Below, piece after piece: positions 37,902 through 48,177 of a stretch of 64,000 bases of DNA. Origin of the DNA: Desmonostoc geniculatum HA4340-LM1 (GTDB lineage Bacteria > Cyanobacteriota > Cyanobacteriia > Cyanobacteriales > Nostocaceae); assembly GCA_019359545.1 (NCBI GenBank), contig JAHHHB010000005.1:1-64000 (forward strand), given 5' to 3'. A program made the translations under genes and the position numbers. The number at the start of each line of letters is the position of its first letter. Positions within the stretch are counted from its first letter, which is position 1. Below the pieces are notes generated by a model. That model did not search any database. It was not told where the DNA came from and saw only the letters and a program-made list of their open reading frames with translations.

Positions 37902-38623
37902 ATATTCTGGTTAGTGGTACGGTAGAAGCTGAAATTCGGGCTTTTTGAGGGCTAAGTTAAAGGGTGCATCTCACTTTTGTAGATCAATCTATATCTACAA
38001 GCTGAGATTGATGCTTTTCGCATTTTTTACCAAATATTTCTGCGAAACTAAGATGCTGTTGATTAGTTGATATGAGCGATCGCCAACCCAAACGCGATGT
38101 TAAAATCAACTTCTCTTGCCTTAACGATCAAAATTTCCATCTATCTTAAACGTGCAACTTTTGTATCATGATTTACCAGTATTTGGTAATATTTACTTGT
38201 ACGATCATAAGCTGTCAATAATTAATGTTATTAAATTAACTACGTAATAAGCCTCAGTAAGTTTTGGTATATTTTAAATTTAAAAAATAACTTAGTTTTA
38301 TTGTGACCAATAGCTGGCATAAGCTAGAAAAAACTCTTTTCTAGCATCTGTTTGTGTTTGTATCCTGGTAATTAGTACGTAAATAATTTTAAATATTTTG
38401 TATAGAAGTCATAATTCAGATTCCTGACGTTAACTCCTGAACTCTTTGTCGATCGGATGTTATGGGTGAAATAAGATTTCACCAAATAATTTATTTAGTT
38501 ATTTTTATACTTAAAATTAAATATTATTTACTAAATAATTTAAAAATTAATACAGTAATATACAGCATAATAACGGCTTCTTGGTATTATTTTGATGCAC
38601 TAATGGAGTGACGATAAACAACA
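37902..38623. other. AT-rich promoter region, no gene seen
   Basis: About 720 bp between divergent genes, very AT-rich over 38160-38600. A GCGATCGC-like site lies near 38076. Nothing that looks like a gene or structured RNA was recognised. It probably holds the promoter of the symporter operon. Confidence 0.5.
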
Positions 38624-38905
38624 ATGGATGAAGATCAACGCCGTTCTTATTGGCGTGCTAATACTACTTTAATTCGTAATCTTTTAATTGTCTGGGCATT
38701 GGTTTCCCTCGTTTTCAGTATTTTGTTGGTTCAACCTTTGAATGCGATACGGTTTTTTGGCGTACCGTTTGGGTTTTGGATGGCGCAGCAAGGATCGATC
38801 CTGACATTTGTGGCATTGATTTTCATTTATGCGTTCCAAATGGACAAGCTAGACCGCAAATATAATCTCAGCAAGCAAGAAGACGAATACAATCTCAGGA
38901 AGTGA
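38624..38905 (+). CDS. DUF4212 small subunit of a sodium:solute symporter
   Basis: 93 aa with two membrane helices (about 20-42 and 55-80; FFGVPFGFWMAQQGSILTFV is typical). DUF4212 proteins occur directly before SSS-family symporter genes and are regarded as their small subunit. The stop is nine bases before the next start, so the pair is one operon. Confidence 0.88.
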   Translation: MDEDQRRSYWRANTTLIRNLLIVWALVSLVFSILLVQPLNAIRFFGVPFGFWMAQQGSILTFVALIFIYAFQMDKLDRKYNLSKQEDEYNLRK

Positions 38906-38914
38906 GGAAAAACC

Positions 38915-40570
38915 GTGTCAGTTGAAATTTGGACTATTGTATTAGTTGGACTTTCCTTCGTTGCCTACATTTATATAGGTTGGCAATCACGAGTCGAAAA
39001 TACTAAAGATTTCTTCATAGCAGGTCAGGGGATACCCTCAATTGCTAATGGTGCTGCCACTGCTGCTGATTGGATGTCCGCAGCTTCGTTTATTTCAATG
39101 GCGGGGCTGATTTCTTTTTTGGGCTACGACGGTTCTATTTTTTTAATGGGGTGGACTGGTGGCTATGTACTGCTAGCATTATTGCTGGCTCCCTACCTGC
39201 GGAAATTTGGTAAGTATACAGTGCCAGATTTTGTAGGCGATCGCTACTACTCTAATATCGCTCGTTTGGTGGCTGTAGTTGCAGCTATTTTTGTTTCCCT
39301 CACCTACGTTGCTGGACAAATGCGGGGTGTGGGTATTGTTTTTAGCCGCTTCCTCCAAGTAGATATTAATACAGGTGTCATCATCGGTATGGTGATCGTC
39401 GGCTTTTTCTCAGTGTTGGGCGGCATGAAAGGCATCACCTGGACACAAGTAGCACAGTACGGTGTATTGATTGTCGCTTACTTAATTCCAGCGATCGCCA
39501 TTGCTTGGTTTCTCACTGGTAATCCCATTCCCCAACTAGCATTTACTTTCAGTAATGTTGCTGACAAACTCAATCAAATCCAGCTTGACCTGGGGTTTAA
39601 GCAGTATACTGAGCCATTTGTCAACAAGTCCATGCTAGATGTGCTGTTTACCACTATCGCCTTGATGGTAGGCACCGCTGGTTTGCCTCATATTATAGTG
39701 CGGTTCTATACAGTACCGAGTGTGCGTGCAGCCCGTTTTTCCGCTGGTTGGGCACTGTTATTTATTGCCATTCTTTATACAACCGCTCCCGCCCTCTCGA
39801 TGTTTGCCCGCTATAACCTGATTGATTCCCTGCACAATAAAACCGTTACAGAAGTGCAGCAGCTAGACTGGGCGACGAAGTGGGAAAAAACGAAATTGCT
39901 AAGCTTTGAAGACAAAAATAAAGATGGGCGTTTCCAGTTGACTCCCAAGAAAGAGACCAATGAAATTAACATTGACCGAGACATCATTGTGCTTTCCACC
40001 CCAGAAGTCGCTAACCTTCCTCCTTGGGTAATTGGTTTAGTAGCGGCTGGTGGGTTGGCTGCTGCTTTGTCTACAGCATCCGGTTTATTACTGGTAATTT
40101 CCAGTTCCATCGCCCATGATATCTACTACCGCATAGTAGATTCCACAGCCTCAGAACAAAAACGGGTGTTTGTTGGACGCATCATGGTGGGTTTTTCCCT
40201 CGTCCTCGCCGGATATTTTGGGGTGAATCCGCCGGGATTTGTGAGTGAGGTAGTGGCTTTTGCCTTTGGTTTAGCTGCTGCTAGCTTCTTTCCAGTGATA
40301 TTCCTGGGGATTTTCGACAAACGCACCAATTCAGAAGGTGCGATCGCTGGGATGTTGACGGGATTAATTTTTACCATCATCTACATTGTCGGCGTCAAAT
40401 TTGGCGGCGTACAACCCTGGTTTTTTGGTGTTTCCCCAGAAGGAATCGGTACTTTGGGCATGATTATCAACTTTATAGTTACCCTAGTAGTTTCTCGCCT
40501 AACACCACCACCGCCAGCAGAAATTCAAGCCCTAGTAGAAGATCTGCGTACACCGATTATTGAAGAATAG
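38915..40570 (+). CDS. sodium:solute symporter large subunit (acetate-permease-like)
   Basis: 551 aa, about 13 membrane helices, SSS family. Signature regions include [16 protein letters not shown] and [20 protein letters not shown] soluble loop at about 300-350 ([18 protein letters not shown]) is rich in charge and has an EF-hand-like DKNKDG segment. The DUF4212 partner indicates the VC_2705-like subfamily, likely to carry a small monocarboxylate with Na+; the substrate is inferred from family only. Confidence 0.88.
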   Translation: MSVEIWTIVLVGLSFVAYIYIGWQSRVENTKDFFIAGQGIPSIANGAATAADWMSAASFISMAGLISFLGYDGSIFLMGWTGGYVLLALLLAPYLRKFGKYTVPDFVGDRYYSNIARLVAVVAAIFVSLTYVAGQMRGVGIVFSRFLQVDINTGVIIGMVIVGFFSVLGGMKGITWTQVAQYGVLIVAYLIPAIAIAWFLTGNPIPQLAFTFSNVADKLNQIQLDLGFKQYTEPFVNKSMLDVLFTTIALMVGTAGLPHIIVRFYTVPSVRAARFSAGWALLFIAILYTTAPALSMFARYNLIDSLHNKTVTEVQQLDWATKWEKTKLLSFEDKNKDGRFQLTPKKETNEINIDRDIIVLSTPEVANLPPWVIGLVAAGGLAAALSTASGLLLVISSSIAHDIYYRIVDSTASEQKRVFVGRIMVGFSLVLAGYFGVNPPGFVSEVVAFAFGLAAASFFPVIFLGIFDKRTNSEGAIAGMLTGLIFTIIYIVGVKFGGVQPWFFGVSPEGIGTLGMIINFIVTLVVSRLTPPPPAEIQALVEDLRTPIIEE

Positions 40571-40724
40571 GGCATTGGGCATTGGGCATTGGGCATGGGG
40601 CATTGGGCATTGGGCATTGGGCATTGAGCATTGGGCATTGGGCATTGGGCATTAGTTATTTACTCTTTCTCCCCCTGCTTCCCCTGCTCTCTCACTCCCT
40701 CATCTCCCCATGCCCCATGCCCCA
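40571..40724. repeat. long (GGGCATT)n heptamer array
   Basis: About ten GGGCATT/GGGCATG heptamers follow the symporter stop. Further CCCCTGCTT and CCCATGC blocks continue to the end of the convergent TPR gene. This is among the longest STRR tracts in the window. Confidence 0.9.
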
Positions 40725-41567
40725 TTACTGCCCAAGTTCTTTGATATTTTTCGTCACTTGTTGGTATAAATCATTGTTACCTTGAGTTTGAAAGATGTTT
40801 GCTGCTTGTTCCAAGTCCTTAAGTGCGCCCTCCTTGTCTCCATTTTTGGCGCGGGCGTTTCCTCGGTTATTGTAGGCGGGGGCAAAGTTAGGATTGAGGC
40901 GAATTGCTTCATTGTAATCTGCGATCGCTCCCTGGGGATCTCCATTGGCAGCACGGGCATTTCCCCGGTTATTGTAGGCGATGGCATATTTGGGGTTAAG
41001 GGTGATGGCTTGGTCAAAATCATCTAGCCCCCTGTTTTGTTCTCCTAATGAGGCGCGGGCATTACCCCGGTTATTGTAGGCTTCGGCATAGTTGGGATTT
41101 AGGCGAATCGCTTCAGTGTAATCTTTAATTGCTTCTCGGTTATTTCCGAGTGAGGCGCGGGCATTTCCTCGGTTATTGTAGGCTTCGGCATTGTTGGGAT
41201 TGATACGCAGCGCTTCATTATAATCTGCGATCGCTTTTTCCTTGTCTCCCAAATCAAAGTAAGCTAATCCCCGGCCGTTGTAAGCAGCGACATATTGGGA
41301 ATTTTCATTAATTGCATTGCCATAGGAAGCGATCGCTGCTTGCAAATCACCGTTGACATGCTGATTTTTTCCCTGAACATAGAATGCCTCAGCTTTATTT
41401 CTGATAGCTGAACGACGGGTAGGGGGACTAACTCCGACTTCTGTCACCAATACATTGTCATTTCTACTGCAAGAAACAATACTAATTGCTGTCAATGTAG
41501 TAAAAATAGCTATGGTAAATACTTTATTTACCTTTGTTAGTTTTTGCCTAAATAAACGCCGTATCAT
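40725..41567 (-). CDS. TPR-repeat lipoprotein
   Basis: 280 aa. N-terminal basic residues, a hydrophobic segment ([16 protein letters not shown]) and Ser-Cys (SC at about 32-33) resemble a lipoprotein signal. It is followed by about six TPR units with near-identical sequence ([29 protein letters not shown]). The protein should be tethered at the membrane, with a helical solenoid for protein binding. Repeated units at the DNA level suggest recent internal duplication. Confidence 0.82.
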   Translation of the reverse strand: MIRRLFRQKLTKVNKVFTIAIFTTLTAISIVSCSRNDNVLVTEVGVSPPTRRSAIRNKAEAFYVQGKNQHVNGDLQAAIASYGNAINENSQYVAAYNGRGLAYFDLGDKEKAIADYNEALRINPNNAEAYNNRGNARASLGNNREAIKDYTEAIRLNPNYAEAYNNRGNARASLGEQNRGLDDFDQAITLNPKYAIAYNNRGNARAANGDPQGAIADYNEAIRLNPNFAPAYNNRGNARAKNGDKEGALKDLEQAANIFQTQGNNDLYQQVTKNIKELGQ

Positions 41568-41979
41568 AAGTTCAGATAAACTACCTTGAAGAAGAATTCA
41601 GAAGTCATAAGTCAGAATTCAGAACAAGAAAATCTTGTGACTGACGCTTTTATTCTTTCTTGAGAACATCTGAAATAAATTAGTCCCAAAATCCAAATTT
41701 TAATTCTTTAGCAGAAGAATTATTCTAACTTTTGATACAGCTTTCAAAAAATTTTGTTAATTGATTGTGCAAATTTTAGATTTTACATTTTAGATTAAAA
41801 ATTATTTCGCTACTCTTGCAAAAAAACAAGCTACGTGCGCCGTTTCTATTGGGCGAAACAAATGCTTTCAGCCAAAATTTAAAATCATCAAGCCTTGTGC
41901 CCTTGTCAATTTAATCACTCTGCTAACGCTGCGATCGTCGAGAAAATAGCAGCAAGGGCAATGTAAACTCAAAAGTCTC
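41568..41979. other. gap with short repeats only
   Basis: About 410 bp. It holds GAATTCAGAA/GTCAGAATTC repeats (41590-41625), ATTTTAGATTTTAC-type repeats (about 41775-41800) and one GCGATCG site near 41930. No gene was seen. Confidence 0.5.
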
Positions 41980-42900
41980 TTAATCATTCTCCGTTTCAGC
42001 ATTTTGAGTTTTGGGACTTAATCGCCAAGCGGTGCTTTTGTCGATATCTACAGACAATTGTTCTAGATTTTGCCCCAAATCCTTTTGGAGTTTCTGAGTT
42101 AGTATAATGGGAAAATCTAAATTAATACCTTCGCTTTGTGTTAGATTTGCGAGTTCTGTAAACGTAGTTTTGATTGTGGTACGCTCATAACTACTCAGTT
42201 TGTAATCAGCAGTTTCAGATATATTTTGGGCTTGCATAGCTTTTTTTATACGTTCTTGTAAATGCTCAAATTCGGAATTTAATAACTTCCATTGCTGCTC
42301 AAGTTGCGAGTATCTAGCACTGAGTATTCTTAAATCTTCCGTTGCCGGATCGGGGTTAGTTTGAGCTTGTAATTCTAACAAATTCGAGTGGATTTGAGCC
42401 AGATAAATACAATCTAGGTAAGCATACTCTATTTGTTCTTCAGTGAGGGGACGTTTTCCCCAATCGCTTTGTTGTTCTTGTTTATCGATATTGTTAAAAC
42501 TACAAAGTGCAGTAGCTAAAGTTTGGAGTTGATAATTTGGTAATGGCAAAAGATAATAGGGAATTTTCTTCGCAATTTCTAAAGTACAAGTAATATTTTT
42601 TGCTTTTTTACTACCGAGAATTTTTAGATCGTAACTAGCATTATGAAAAACTTTTTCAATATTAGGATTTAACATGATTTCTTGAATAAATTCAGCTATA
42701 ATATCAGACTGATCCAGGACATCTAAAAGATAAACGCGATCGCCACTCATATCATGAGGATCGTCCAACACCTGAATCAGTGATAGCCTGGGATTACGGC
42801 TTTTATAGTCAGCCACTTCTGTATCTATCCACAGCGTTTTAGCATGAGTATATTCAGCGACAATGGCGCGAATTTCTTTTGCAGAAGTAAGGTAGGGCAT
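41980..42900 (-). CDS. ribonuclease D-type 3'-5' exonuclease
   Basis: 306 aa. DEDDy exonuclease fold: motif I WIDTEV (D and E), motif II HNASYDL, and motif III YAYLDC with the active-site Tyr. The HRDC domains of enterobacterial RNase D (about 375 aa) are replaced by a coiled-coil/charged C-terminus (residues 195-306). It probably trims the 3' ends of structured RNAs such as tRNA precursors. The start is ATG at 42900. Confidence 0.87.
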   Translation of the reverse strand: MPYLTSAKEIRAIVAEYTHAKTLWIDTEVADYKSRNPRLSLIQVLDDPHDMSGDRVYLLDVLDQSDIIAEFIQEIMLNPNIEKVFHNASYDLKILGSKKAKNITCTLEIAKKIPYYLLPLPNYQLQTLATALCSFNNIDKQEQQSDWGKRPLTEEQIEYAYLDCIYLAQIHSNLLELQAQTNPDPATEDLRILSARYSQLEQQWKLLNSEFEHLQERIKKAMQAQNISETADYKLSSYERTTIKTTFTELANLTQSEGINLDFPIILTQKLQKDLGQNLEQLSVDIDKSTAWRLSPKTQNAETEND

Positions 42901-42945
42901 TGGCTAATATTTCCTGGTATTTTGGGCGTGGATTACAGACAATTC

Positions 42946-42973
42946 GTAGGGGCGCATAGCTATGCGCCCCTAC
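42946..42973. repeat. 28-nt perfect palindrome
   Basis: GTAGGGGCGCATAG followed by its exact reverse complement. The GTAGGGGCxC core also occurs in the inverted ends at 36943/37265 and near 31870, so it belongs to a dispersed palindromic family. Confidence 0.75.
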
Positions 42974-43212
42974 CATGTATCTCATTCAAATCAAAATCCC
43001 CATAGTTTTTTAAAGTAACATTTTGTTGGTAATTTTGCTGACAGAGAATTGGCAAAATCCTGAAATTTTGAGTTGCAAAAGCAAGGTTGTTGTAAACATC
43101 GCCAAACTTGCTCAAATCTGATAACATCGAATCACCACTGTGGGGTGGCATCGTCTCATTCCAAAAAAGCTAGTTAGTATCTACCTAAAATTAATCGCCA
43201 CAGACTTATGTG

Positions 43213-43270
43213 TTTGTAGTCAGGACTTTAGTCCTCGATTTTTTAAGCACTAAAGTGCTTACTACGAACC
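43213..43270. repeat. palindromic dispersed repeat
   Basis: Outer inverted arms GTAGT/ACTAC flank two inner palindromes, AGGACTTTAGTCCT and AGCACTAAAGTGCT. STRR copies (GACAAATGACTAATGAATAATG type) follow to about 43335. Confidence 0.7.
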
Positions 43271-43409
43271 TACAAAATTTTAGTCATTATTCATTAGTCA
43301 TTTGCAAAGGACAAATGACTAATGAATAATGACAAATTTTTAACATTTGCTCCTCATCACAACACACAGCTTAATTAATCGCTTCAAGTACTGAATTCGG
43401 AGATAAATA

Positions 43410-43880
43410 ATGAAAAAACTAATTCCATTTCTATTTGGTGGCATTCTGCTAACTGGCGCTGTTGGTTGCGAAGAAGCTACTAAAACTGGTTCCGAAACTC
43501 CTAGCACTACCAATGAAGCGTCTCAAGCACCAGCAACACCAGCTTCCGAAACAAATCCAAGTGTTGATAAAATTCTTAAAGTTCCAGCACAACCAACCAT
43601 TGTTCCACCACTGACTACAGACACTAAAGTTAAAACCGATTCCCCAAAAACCCCAGGAACAAAAGATAAGAGTGATTTAAAAACTGAAGTTAGTAATAAG
43701 TTGAATCAAGGCTTACCAGGGAATAAGTTACAAGTTGAAAATAAAGAGGCTGAAATTATTCTCAAAGGGACAGCGGCTTCTGTTGAAGAACTCACAAAAG
43801 CTGAAACCTTGGCTAAGGAAGTTCAAGGTGTGAAAACGGTGAAGGTAGAAGCAAAAGTTGAAAGTGTGAAAAAGCCATAG
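43410..43880 (+). CDS. BON-domain lipoprotein
   Basis: 156 aa. The lipoprotein signal MKKLIPFLFGGILLTGAVGC places the lipidated Cys at residue 20. A Thr/Pro/Ser-rich linker (about 25-90) precedes a C-terminal BON domain (LKTEVSNKLNQGLPGNKLQV...VQGVKTVKVEAKV), which binds membranes or ligands in osmotic-shock proteins such as OsmY. GGAGA lies 9-13 bases before the ATG. It probably faces the periplasm. Confidence 0.82.
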   Translation: MKKLIPFLFGGILLTGAVGCEEATKTGSETPSTTNEASQAPATPASETNPSVDKILKVPAQPTIVPPLTTDTKVKTDSPKTPGTKDKSDLKTEVSNKLNQGLPGNKLQVENKEAEIILKGTAASVEELTKAETLAKEVQGVKTVKVEAKVESVKKP

Positions 43881-43964
43881 GACAATAGCTGATACCATTT
43901 CACTAAAACCCTGATACACATACAATACCTTCTCTGCGAGACGCTACCCGAACGCCATTTTTTT

Positions 43965-44030
43965 GTAGGTTGGGCTTACCGTGTGAAAACTCAACGTATT
44001 TGTTGGGTTTCTTACCTCAACCCAACCTAC
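43965..44030. repeat. GTAGGTTGGG/CCCAACCTAC palindromic element
   Basis: 66 bp with 10-bp perfect inverted ends and inner TTGGGTTTC/CTCAACCC-like symmetry. Similar in size and style to the element at 54774-54851. It lies in the ~320-bp gap between the BON lipoprotein gene and apcF, which also contains several GCGATCGC sites and no gene. Confidence 0.7.
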
Positions 44031-44200
44031 GAATTGAGCGATTTTTCGATTTGGCGAAGGTATTGTCTAGCAAAACTATTTTACAGAGGTGCGATCGCCA
44101 ATTTCCCAGAACGGAATAAAAAAGCGATCGCTCCATAAAATTCAAATGCGATCGCTGTTTATAATTCTTGTAGGGTGGGCATCTTGCCCGCCCTTAAAAT

Positions 44201-44710
44201 CTAAATATCAATCTCGCTCAACTCGCGTGTGATGTGATCAAATGGTTCATCCACAAAAGCAGTATTGGCGACACCTGCTGCTGCCGCTTGTTCCTTAGCT
44301 AGATCCTTGAGTATCTGCACACCGCGAACCGTCGGCCCGATAGGTACTCCTAAAGAATTATAAGTTTCCCGTAGTCCTTGTAGCACTCGCTCATCCAACA
44401 CATTTGTGTTGCCAGCAACCAGCGCATAAGTCGCGTAGCGCAAGTAATAGTCTAAATCCCGTAAACAAGCCGCATAACGACGAGTTGTATACGAATTTCC
44501 ACCAGGACGAATCAATTCCGGTAGTTCTTCATATAACTTCAAACCAGCCTGCTTGACAAGTCCAGCCGCATTAGAGTTGATCGCCGCCGCTGCCTGTACC
44601 CGTGCTGTACCACTATCAAAGTATGACTTGAGGCTATCTAGCGCATTCCGGTCAAAATACCGACCAGCTACGTCATAATTCTTAATTAAACTTGTTACCG
44701 CATCGCGCAT
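44201..44710 (-). CDS. apcF: allophycocyanin beta-18 subunit (phycobilisome core)
   Basis: 169 aa from the ATG at 44710, which has AAAAAGGA just before it; a TTG further upstream would add five residues not seen in the family. MRDAVTSLIKNYDVAGRYFD and the longer C-terminus (FVDEPFDHITRELSEIDI) distinguish it from ApcB (about 161 aa). The phycocyanobilin Cys is in RRYAACLRDLDYYLRYATYA, and the methylated-Asn position is in RPGGN. It acts in the core that passes energy to the photosystems. Divergent from glnA. Confidence 0.94.
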   Translation of the reverse strand: MRDAVTSLIKNYDVAGRYFDRNALDSLKSYFDSGTARVQAAAAINSNAAGLVKQAGLKLYEELPELIRPGGNSYTTRRYAACLRDLDYYLRYATYALVAGNTNVLDERVLQGLRETYNSLGVPIGPTVRGVQILKDLAKEQAAAAGVANTAFVDEPFDHITRELSEIDI

Positions 44711-44926
44711 TCCTTTTTCTCCCAATCGTTGCTATCTATGGTTTGATATTTATTTGGCTGCACTTATGCACCAGTAAATTTTTGTGCTATTAAAAATAGA
44801 TTCGGCACAAAAACAAACTATCCACTACATAAGGATTCTATGCCAAAGTTGACCCCTATGTGATGAACTTTCCAGTTTTGTACAGATGATCGCCGAAAGG
44901 TTAATATAACCTGTAATCAAGATATC

Positions 44927-44970
44927 TGTAGCACAAACTACAAAATACCCCAATGTCTAGTATTTAAGAT
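44927..44970 (+). promoter_or_regulatory. NtcA-activated glnA promoter
   Basis: TGTAGCACAAACTACA (44927-44942) is a perfect GTA-N8-TAC NtcA box. TAAGAT (44965-44970) fits the TA-N3-T -10 element 23 bases downstream, the classical spacing for NtcA-activated promoters. The resulting start lies about 90 bases before the glnA ATG. Confidence 0.8.
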
Positions 44971-45068
44971 ATTTCAGGTGTGTCACGGCTTGATTGAGAT
45001 CAGCAGGGTTAGGATGCAATGTAAGATTCTGGTTTTACTTTAAGGAAATTGGTAGAGAAGGAGTAACA

Positions 45069-46493
45069 ATGACAACACCACAAGAAGTCTTGAAGAGAAT
45101 TCAAGATGAAAAAATTCAGCTGATTGATCTCAAATTCATCGATACAGTAGGGACTTGGCAGCACCTCACACTGTACCAAAACCAAATCGATGAAACTGCA
45201 TTCACTGATGGCGTACCTTTTGATGGTTCCAGCATCCGGGGTTGGAAAGCGATCAACGAATCAGACATGACGATGGTACTCGATCCCAACACTGCTTGGA
45301 TCGACCCATTCATGGAAGTACCAACGCTAAGTATAGTTTGTAGTATTAAGGAACCCCGCACGGGTGAATGGTATAACCGTTGTCCACGGGTAATTGCTCA
45401 AAAAGCGGTAGACTACCTGGTTTCCACTGGTATTGGTGATACAGTCTACTTTGGCCCTGAAGCTGAGTTCTTTATCTTTGACAATGCTAGGTTTGCTCAA
45501 ACCGCCAACGAAGGCTACTACTTCTTAGACTCCGAAGAAGGTGCTTGGAATTCCGGTAAAGCCGGCACAGCTGAAAAACCCAACTTGGGTTACAAACCAC
45601 GCTTCAAAGAAGGTTACTTCCCAGTTTCGCCGACGGATTCTTTCCAAGATATCCGTACAGAAATGCTGTTGAGAATGGCAGACTTAGGTGTACCCATTGA
45701 AAAGCATCACCACGAAGTTGCTACAGGTGGTCAGTGCGAACTAGGTTTCCGGTTTGGGAAGTTGATCGAAGCGGCTGACTGGTTGATGATTTACAAATAT
45801 GTCATCAAGAACGTTGCCAAAAAACATGGCAAAACCGTCACCTTTATGCCAAAACCCATTTTCGGCGATAACGGTTCGGGAATGCACTGTCACCAGTCCA
45901 TCTGGAAAGATGGTCAACCTCTGTTTGCAGGTGATAAGTATGCTGGTTTGAGTGAAACAGCACTGTATTACATTGGCGGTCTTCTCAAACACGCACCAGC
46001 CCTGTTGGCCATTACCAACCCCAGTACCAACTCATACAAGCGTCTAGTACCTGGTTATGAAGCACCAGTTAACTTGGCTTACTCCCAAGGTAACCGTTCT
46101 GCTTCTATCCGTATTCCTCTGTCTGGCACTAACCCCAAAGCCAAGCGCCTAGAATTCCGTTGTCCAGATGCTACTTCTAACCCCTACTTAGCGTTCGCTG
46201 CCATGCTTTCTGCTGGTATCGATGGCATCAAAAACAAAATAGATCCTGGTTCTCCCCTAGATAAAAATATCTATGAACTCTCTCCAGAAGAACTGGCGAA
46301 GGTTCCTTCAACTCCAGGTTCTTTGGAATTGGCTTTGGAAGCACTGGAAAACGATCACGCTTTCTTGACAGAATCAGGCGTCTTCACAGAAGACTTTATC
46401 CAAAATTGGATTGACTACAAGCTGGCTAACGAAGTCAAGCAATTGCAGCTGCGCCCTCATCCCTACGAGTTTTACCTTTATTACGATGCTTAA
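45069..46493 (+). CDS. glnA: glutamine synthetase type I
   Basis: 474 aa from the ATG at 45069; GAAGGAG (45057-45063) sets this start, although the frame is open to 44994. It condenses glutamate and ammonium to glutamine, the entry point for fixed nitrogen. Present are the latch [13 protein letters not shown], catalytic [28 protein letters not shown], the ATP motif GSGMHCHQS, and the NRSASIRIP and RLEFRCPD loops. The adenylylation site region is replaced as usual in cyanobacteria, where inhibition is by the GifA protein encoded next door. A strong terminator follows. Confidence 0.97.
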   Translation: MTTPQEVLKRIQDEKIQLIDLKFIDTVGTWQHLTLYQNQIDETAFTDGVPFDGSSIRGWKAINESDMTMVLDPNTAWIDPFMEVPTLSIVCSIKEPRTGEWYNRCPRVIAQKAVDYLVSTGIGDTVYFGPEAEFFIFDNARFAQTANEGYYFLDSEEGAWNSGKAGTAEKPNLGYKPRFKEGYFPVSPTDSFQDIRTEMLLRMADLGVPIEKHHHEVATGGQCELGFRFGKLIEAADWLMIYKYVIKNVAKKHGKTVTFMPKPIFGDNGSGMHCHQSIWKDGQPLFAGDKYAGLSETALYYIGGLLKHAPALLAITNPSTNSYKRLVPGYEAPVNLAYSQGNRSASIRIPLSGTNPKAKRLEFRCPDATSNPYLAFAAMLSAGIDGIKNKIDPGSPLDKNIYELSPEELAKVPSTPGSLELALEALENDHAFLTESGVFTEDFIQNWIDYKLANEVKQLQLRPHPYEFYLYYDA

Positions 46494-46527
46494 TTAAGTA
46501 TTGTATCTAACTAAAATTCTAAATTTT

Positions 46528-46552
46528 GCCACCCTCTAGGGTGGCTTTTTTT
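46528..46552 (+). terminator. glnA rho-independent terminator
   Basis: GCCACCCT-CT-AGGGTGGC followed by seven T, 35 bases after the glnA stop. The stem is perfect at 8 bp. STRR repeats (CCCCATCTCC type) follow to about 46700. Confidence 0.9.
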
Positions 46553-46705
46553 CCCAATCGAACAGCTATTTTTTAACGTGATGCTGAAAACTATCGATAT
46601 TGGGCATGGGGCATTTGGGGTGTGAGAGGGGTGAGAAGCTTTTTTATAATCTCCTCACACTCCCCATCTCCTTATCTCCCTCATCTCCCTCATCCCCGAT
46701 TAGTA

Positions 46706-46906
46706 TTAGCTCATGGTCGCGTTGCTGCGTCCATAAATCATCCGAGTCGTTGCATCTATCTTCCCTTGAATCGGGTTCCAATAGTGAGACGCTTCTTCAG
46801 GAAGACCAAGTTCTTGTGCAGCACGCATCAGCATTGATTGTTGGCGATTCTTGACTTGCTGATGTTCACGAACCATTAACGCACGAGATTTTTCTGCAAT
46901 AGACAT
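46706..46906 (-). CDS. gifA: glutamine synthetase inactivating factor IF7
   Basis: 66 aa from the ATG at 46906. GGAGGA lies eight bases upstream of this ATG but only two before the alternative ATG six bases earlier, which decides the start. The product binds and inhibits glutamine synthetase. It is small and very basic: R8, R21 and R28, the residues I recall as needed for GS binding in Anabaena IF7, all fall at those positions in MSIAEKSRALMVREHQ...NRQQSMLMR. It is encoded next to and convergent with glnA, as I recall for Anabaena. Confidence 0.88.
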   Translation of the reverse strand: MSIAEKSRALMVREHQQVKNRQQSMLMRAAQELGLPEEASHYWNPIQGKIDATTRMIYGRSNATMS

Positions 46907-46965
46907 AACCATAGTCCTCCCTGTTTCTGTAGTGAATATATATTTTTTGCTTCTTTCTAAAAACT

Positions 46966-46997
46966 AATATAACAGAAAAAACTGTAACATACGCTAC
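46966..46997 (-). promoter_or_regulatory. gifA promoter with NtcA box in repressing position
   Basis: On the minus strand GTAGCGTATGTTAC (46997-46984) is GTA-N8-TAC. Only 12 bases separate it from the -10 element TATATT (46971-46966), so the box covers the -35 region. That geometry fits NtcA repression, opposite to glnA. Confidence 0.7.
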
Positions 46998-47277
46998 TAT
47001 TTTTTATTGATTTTGGAAATTTTAGATTTTGAATGCGAGTGCATATCAAATAAAAAGCTTTGGTGTAGAGGCTTTTGGCGATTTTATTTTTCAAAATCAT
47101 TATGCAAAAGCAATAACATTGTTTACAAAAATTTATATAGTGTCTGGTACTGAAGTAGAGATTGAGTAATTGATTTTTTGAATTTTTACGCTTTTTTCAG
47201 TAATCCAGTAGGAATACGGCAGTTATAAAAAATTAAGTTAGGATCGAATATAGGTTTATAAAATTTTATATAACTTT

Positions 47278-48177
47278 ATGACAGTTACCTACCCACGTAA
47301 ATTTCAGAATGCTTTGGGTGCAAGGGAAATCTTGAAACGGGTGGTGTGCGATCGCGAAATCCATCTAATTACCCTGAATCGCTACCGCTACAGCGAACAA
47401 CGCAGTTGTAAAGACCTGACGGACTTAATCGAGCAACTGAATGGACAGCCACGGGAACTAGTGCGGGATTTGTCTCATCACATCTCAGATGAAGCTCGTC
47501 ATGCCATGTGGCTAACTGACTTATTGGCAGAACTGGGAGCAGATATTGGTAAGCCACCCGGTTCATCCTATATCAATGAGTTTGAACGCCTGCTCGACCA
47601 CGAACAACAAGATCCAGTCCAAAGCTTTGAAGATTTCGTGATTTCTTCCCTTGCCGCAATTAACGCCACCGAAAAACGGGGCTGTGAGTATTTTTCCGCC
47701 CACATTCACGCCCTCAAGCAAGCACCGCAAACAGAAGAAAACATCAAAATCCGGGAAACAATTGAAAAAATTTTACCAGAGGAAGTAGGACATGTGCGCT
47801 GGGGTAACCGTTGGCTAGCAGAACTCGCGCGTAAAAGTCCACAACATCGGCAAAAAGTAGAGCAAGCGAAGCGAAAATATACTGCAATTGAACATGCGGC
47901 CTTTGAATCAGGAATGGATATCACCTTAGGAGCCGAACTGCGGCGAGTTGCCAACCTGCTGGAAGTAGCAAATACCATGCCGGTTTGGGAACGTCCTCAA
48001 TATCTGATGGAACGCTTACCCCAGACTTTGCTAGCACCTGAGTTGCAATTTACTAGGATTCAAGCTGCACAAAAAGCTTGGCAACGCGACCCGCAGGCGT
48101 TTTTCGAGAAGTTTGTGCCCATGTTCCTCAACGGTATCCAGCGAACAGAAGATAATCGCCAGAAAACAACCATGTGA
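47278..48177 (+). CDS. ferritin-like di-iron domain protein
   Basis: 299 aa, all-alpha. Candidate di-iron ligands occur as ExxH pairs: ISDEARHAMWLTDLL near residue 78 and LPEEVGHVRWG near 165, with further acidic positions in CDREIHLITL and SSLAAINATEKRGCEYF. The fold suggests an oxidoreductase or iron-handling protein related to ferritin/RNR-like four-helix bundles. The C-terminal third is a basic helical extension of unknown role. Location between gifA and patX gives no functional clue. Confidence 0.75.
   Translation: MTVTYPRKFQNALGAREILKRVVCDREIHLITLNRYRYSEQRSCKDLTDLIEQLNGQPRELVRDLSHHISDEARHAMWLTDLLAELGADIGKPPGSSYINEFERLLDHEQQDPVQSFEDFVISSLAAINATEKRGCEYFSAHIHALKQAPQTEENIKIRETIEKILPEEVGHVRWGNRWLAELARKSPQHRQKVEQAKRKYTAIEHAAFESGMDITLGAELRRVANLLEVANTMPVWERPQYLMERLPQTLLAPELQFTRIQAAQKAWQRDPQAFFEKFVPMFLNGIQRTEDNRQKTTM

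Noticed and set aside
42960-43151. 63-codon minus-strand frame between RNase D and the BON lipoprotein
   Set aside because: It overlaps the 28-nt palindrome, has no ribosome site and no family similarity.
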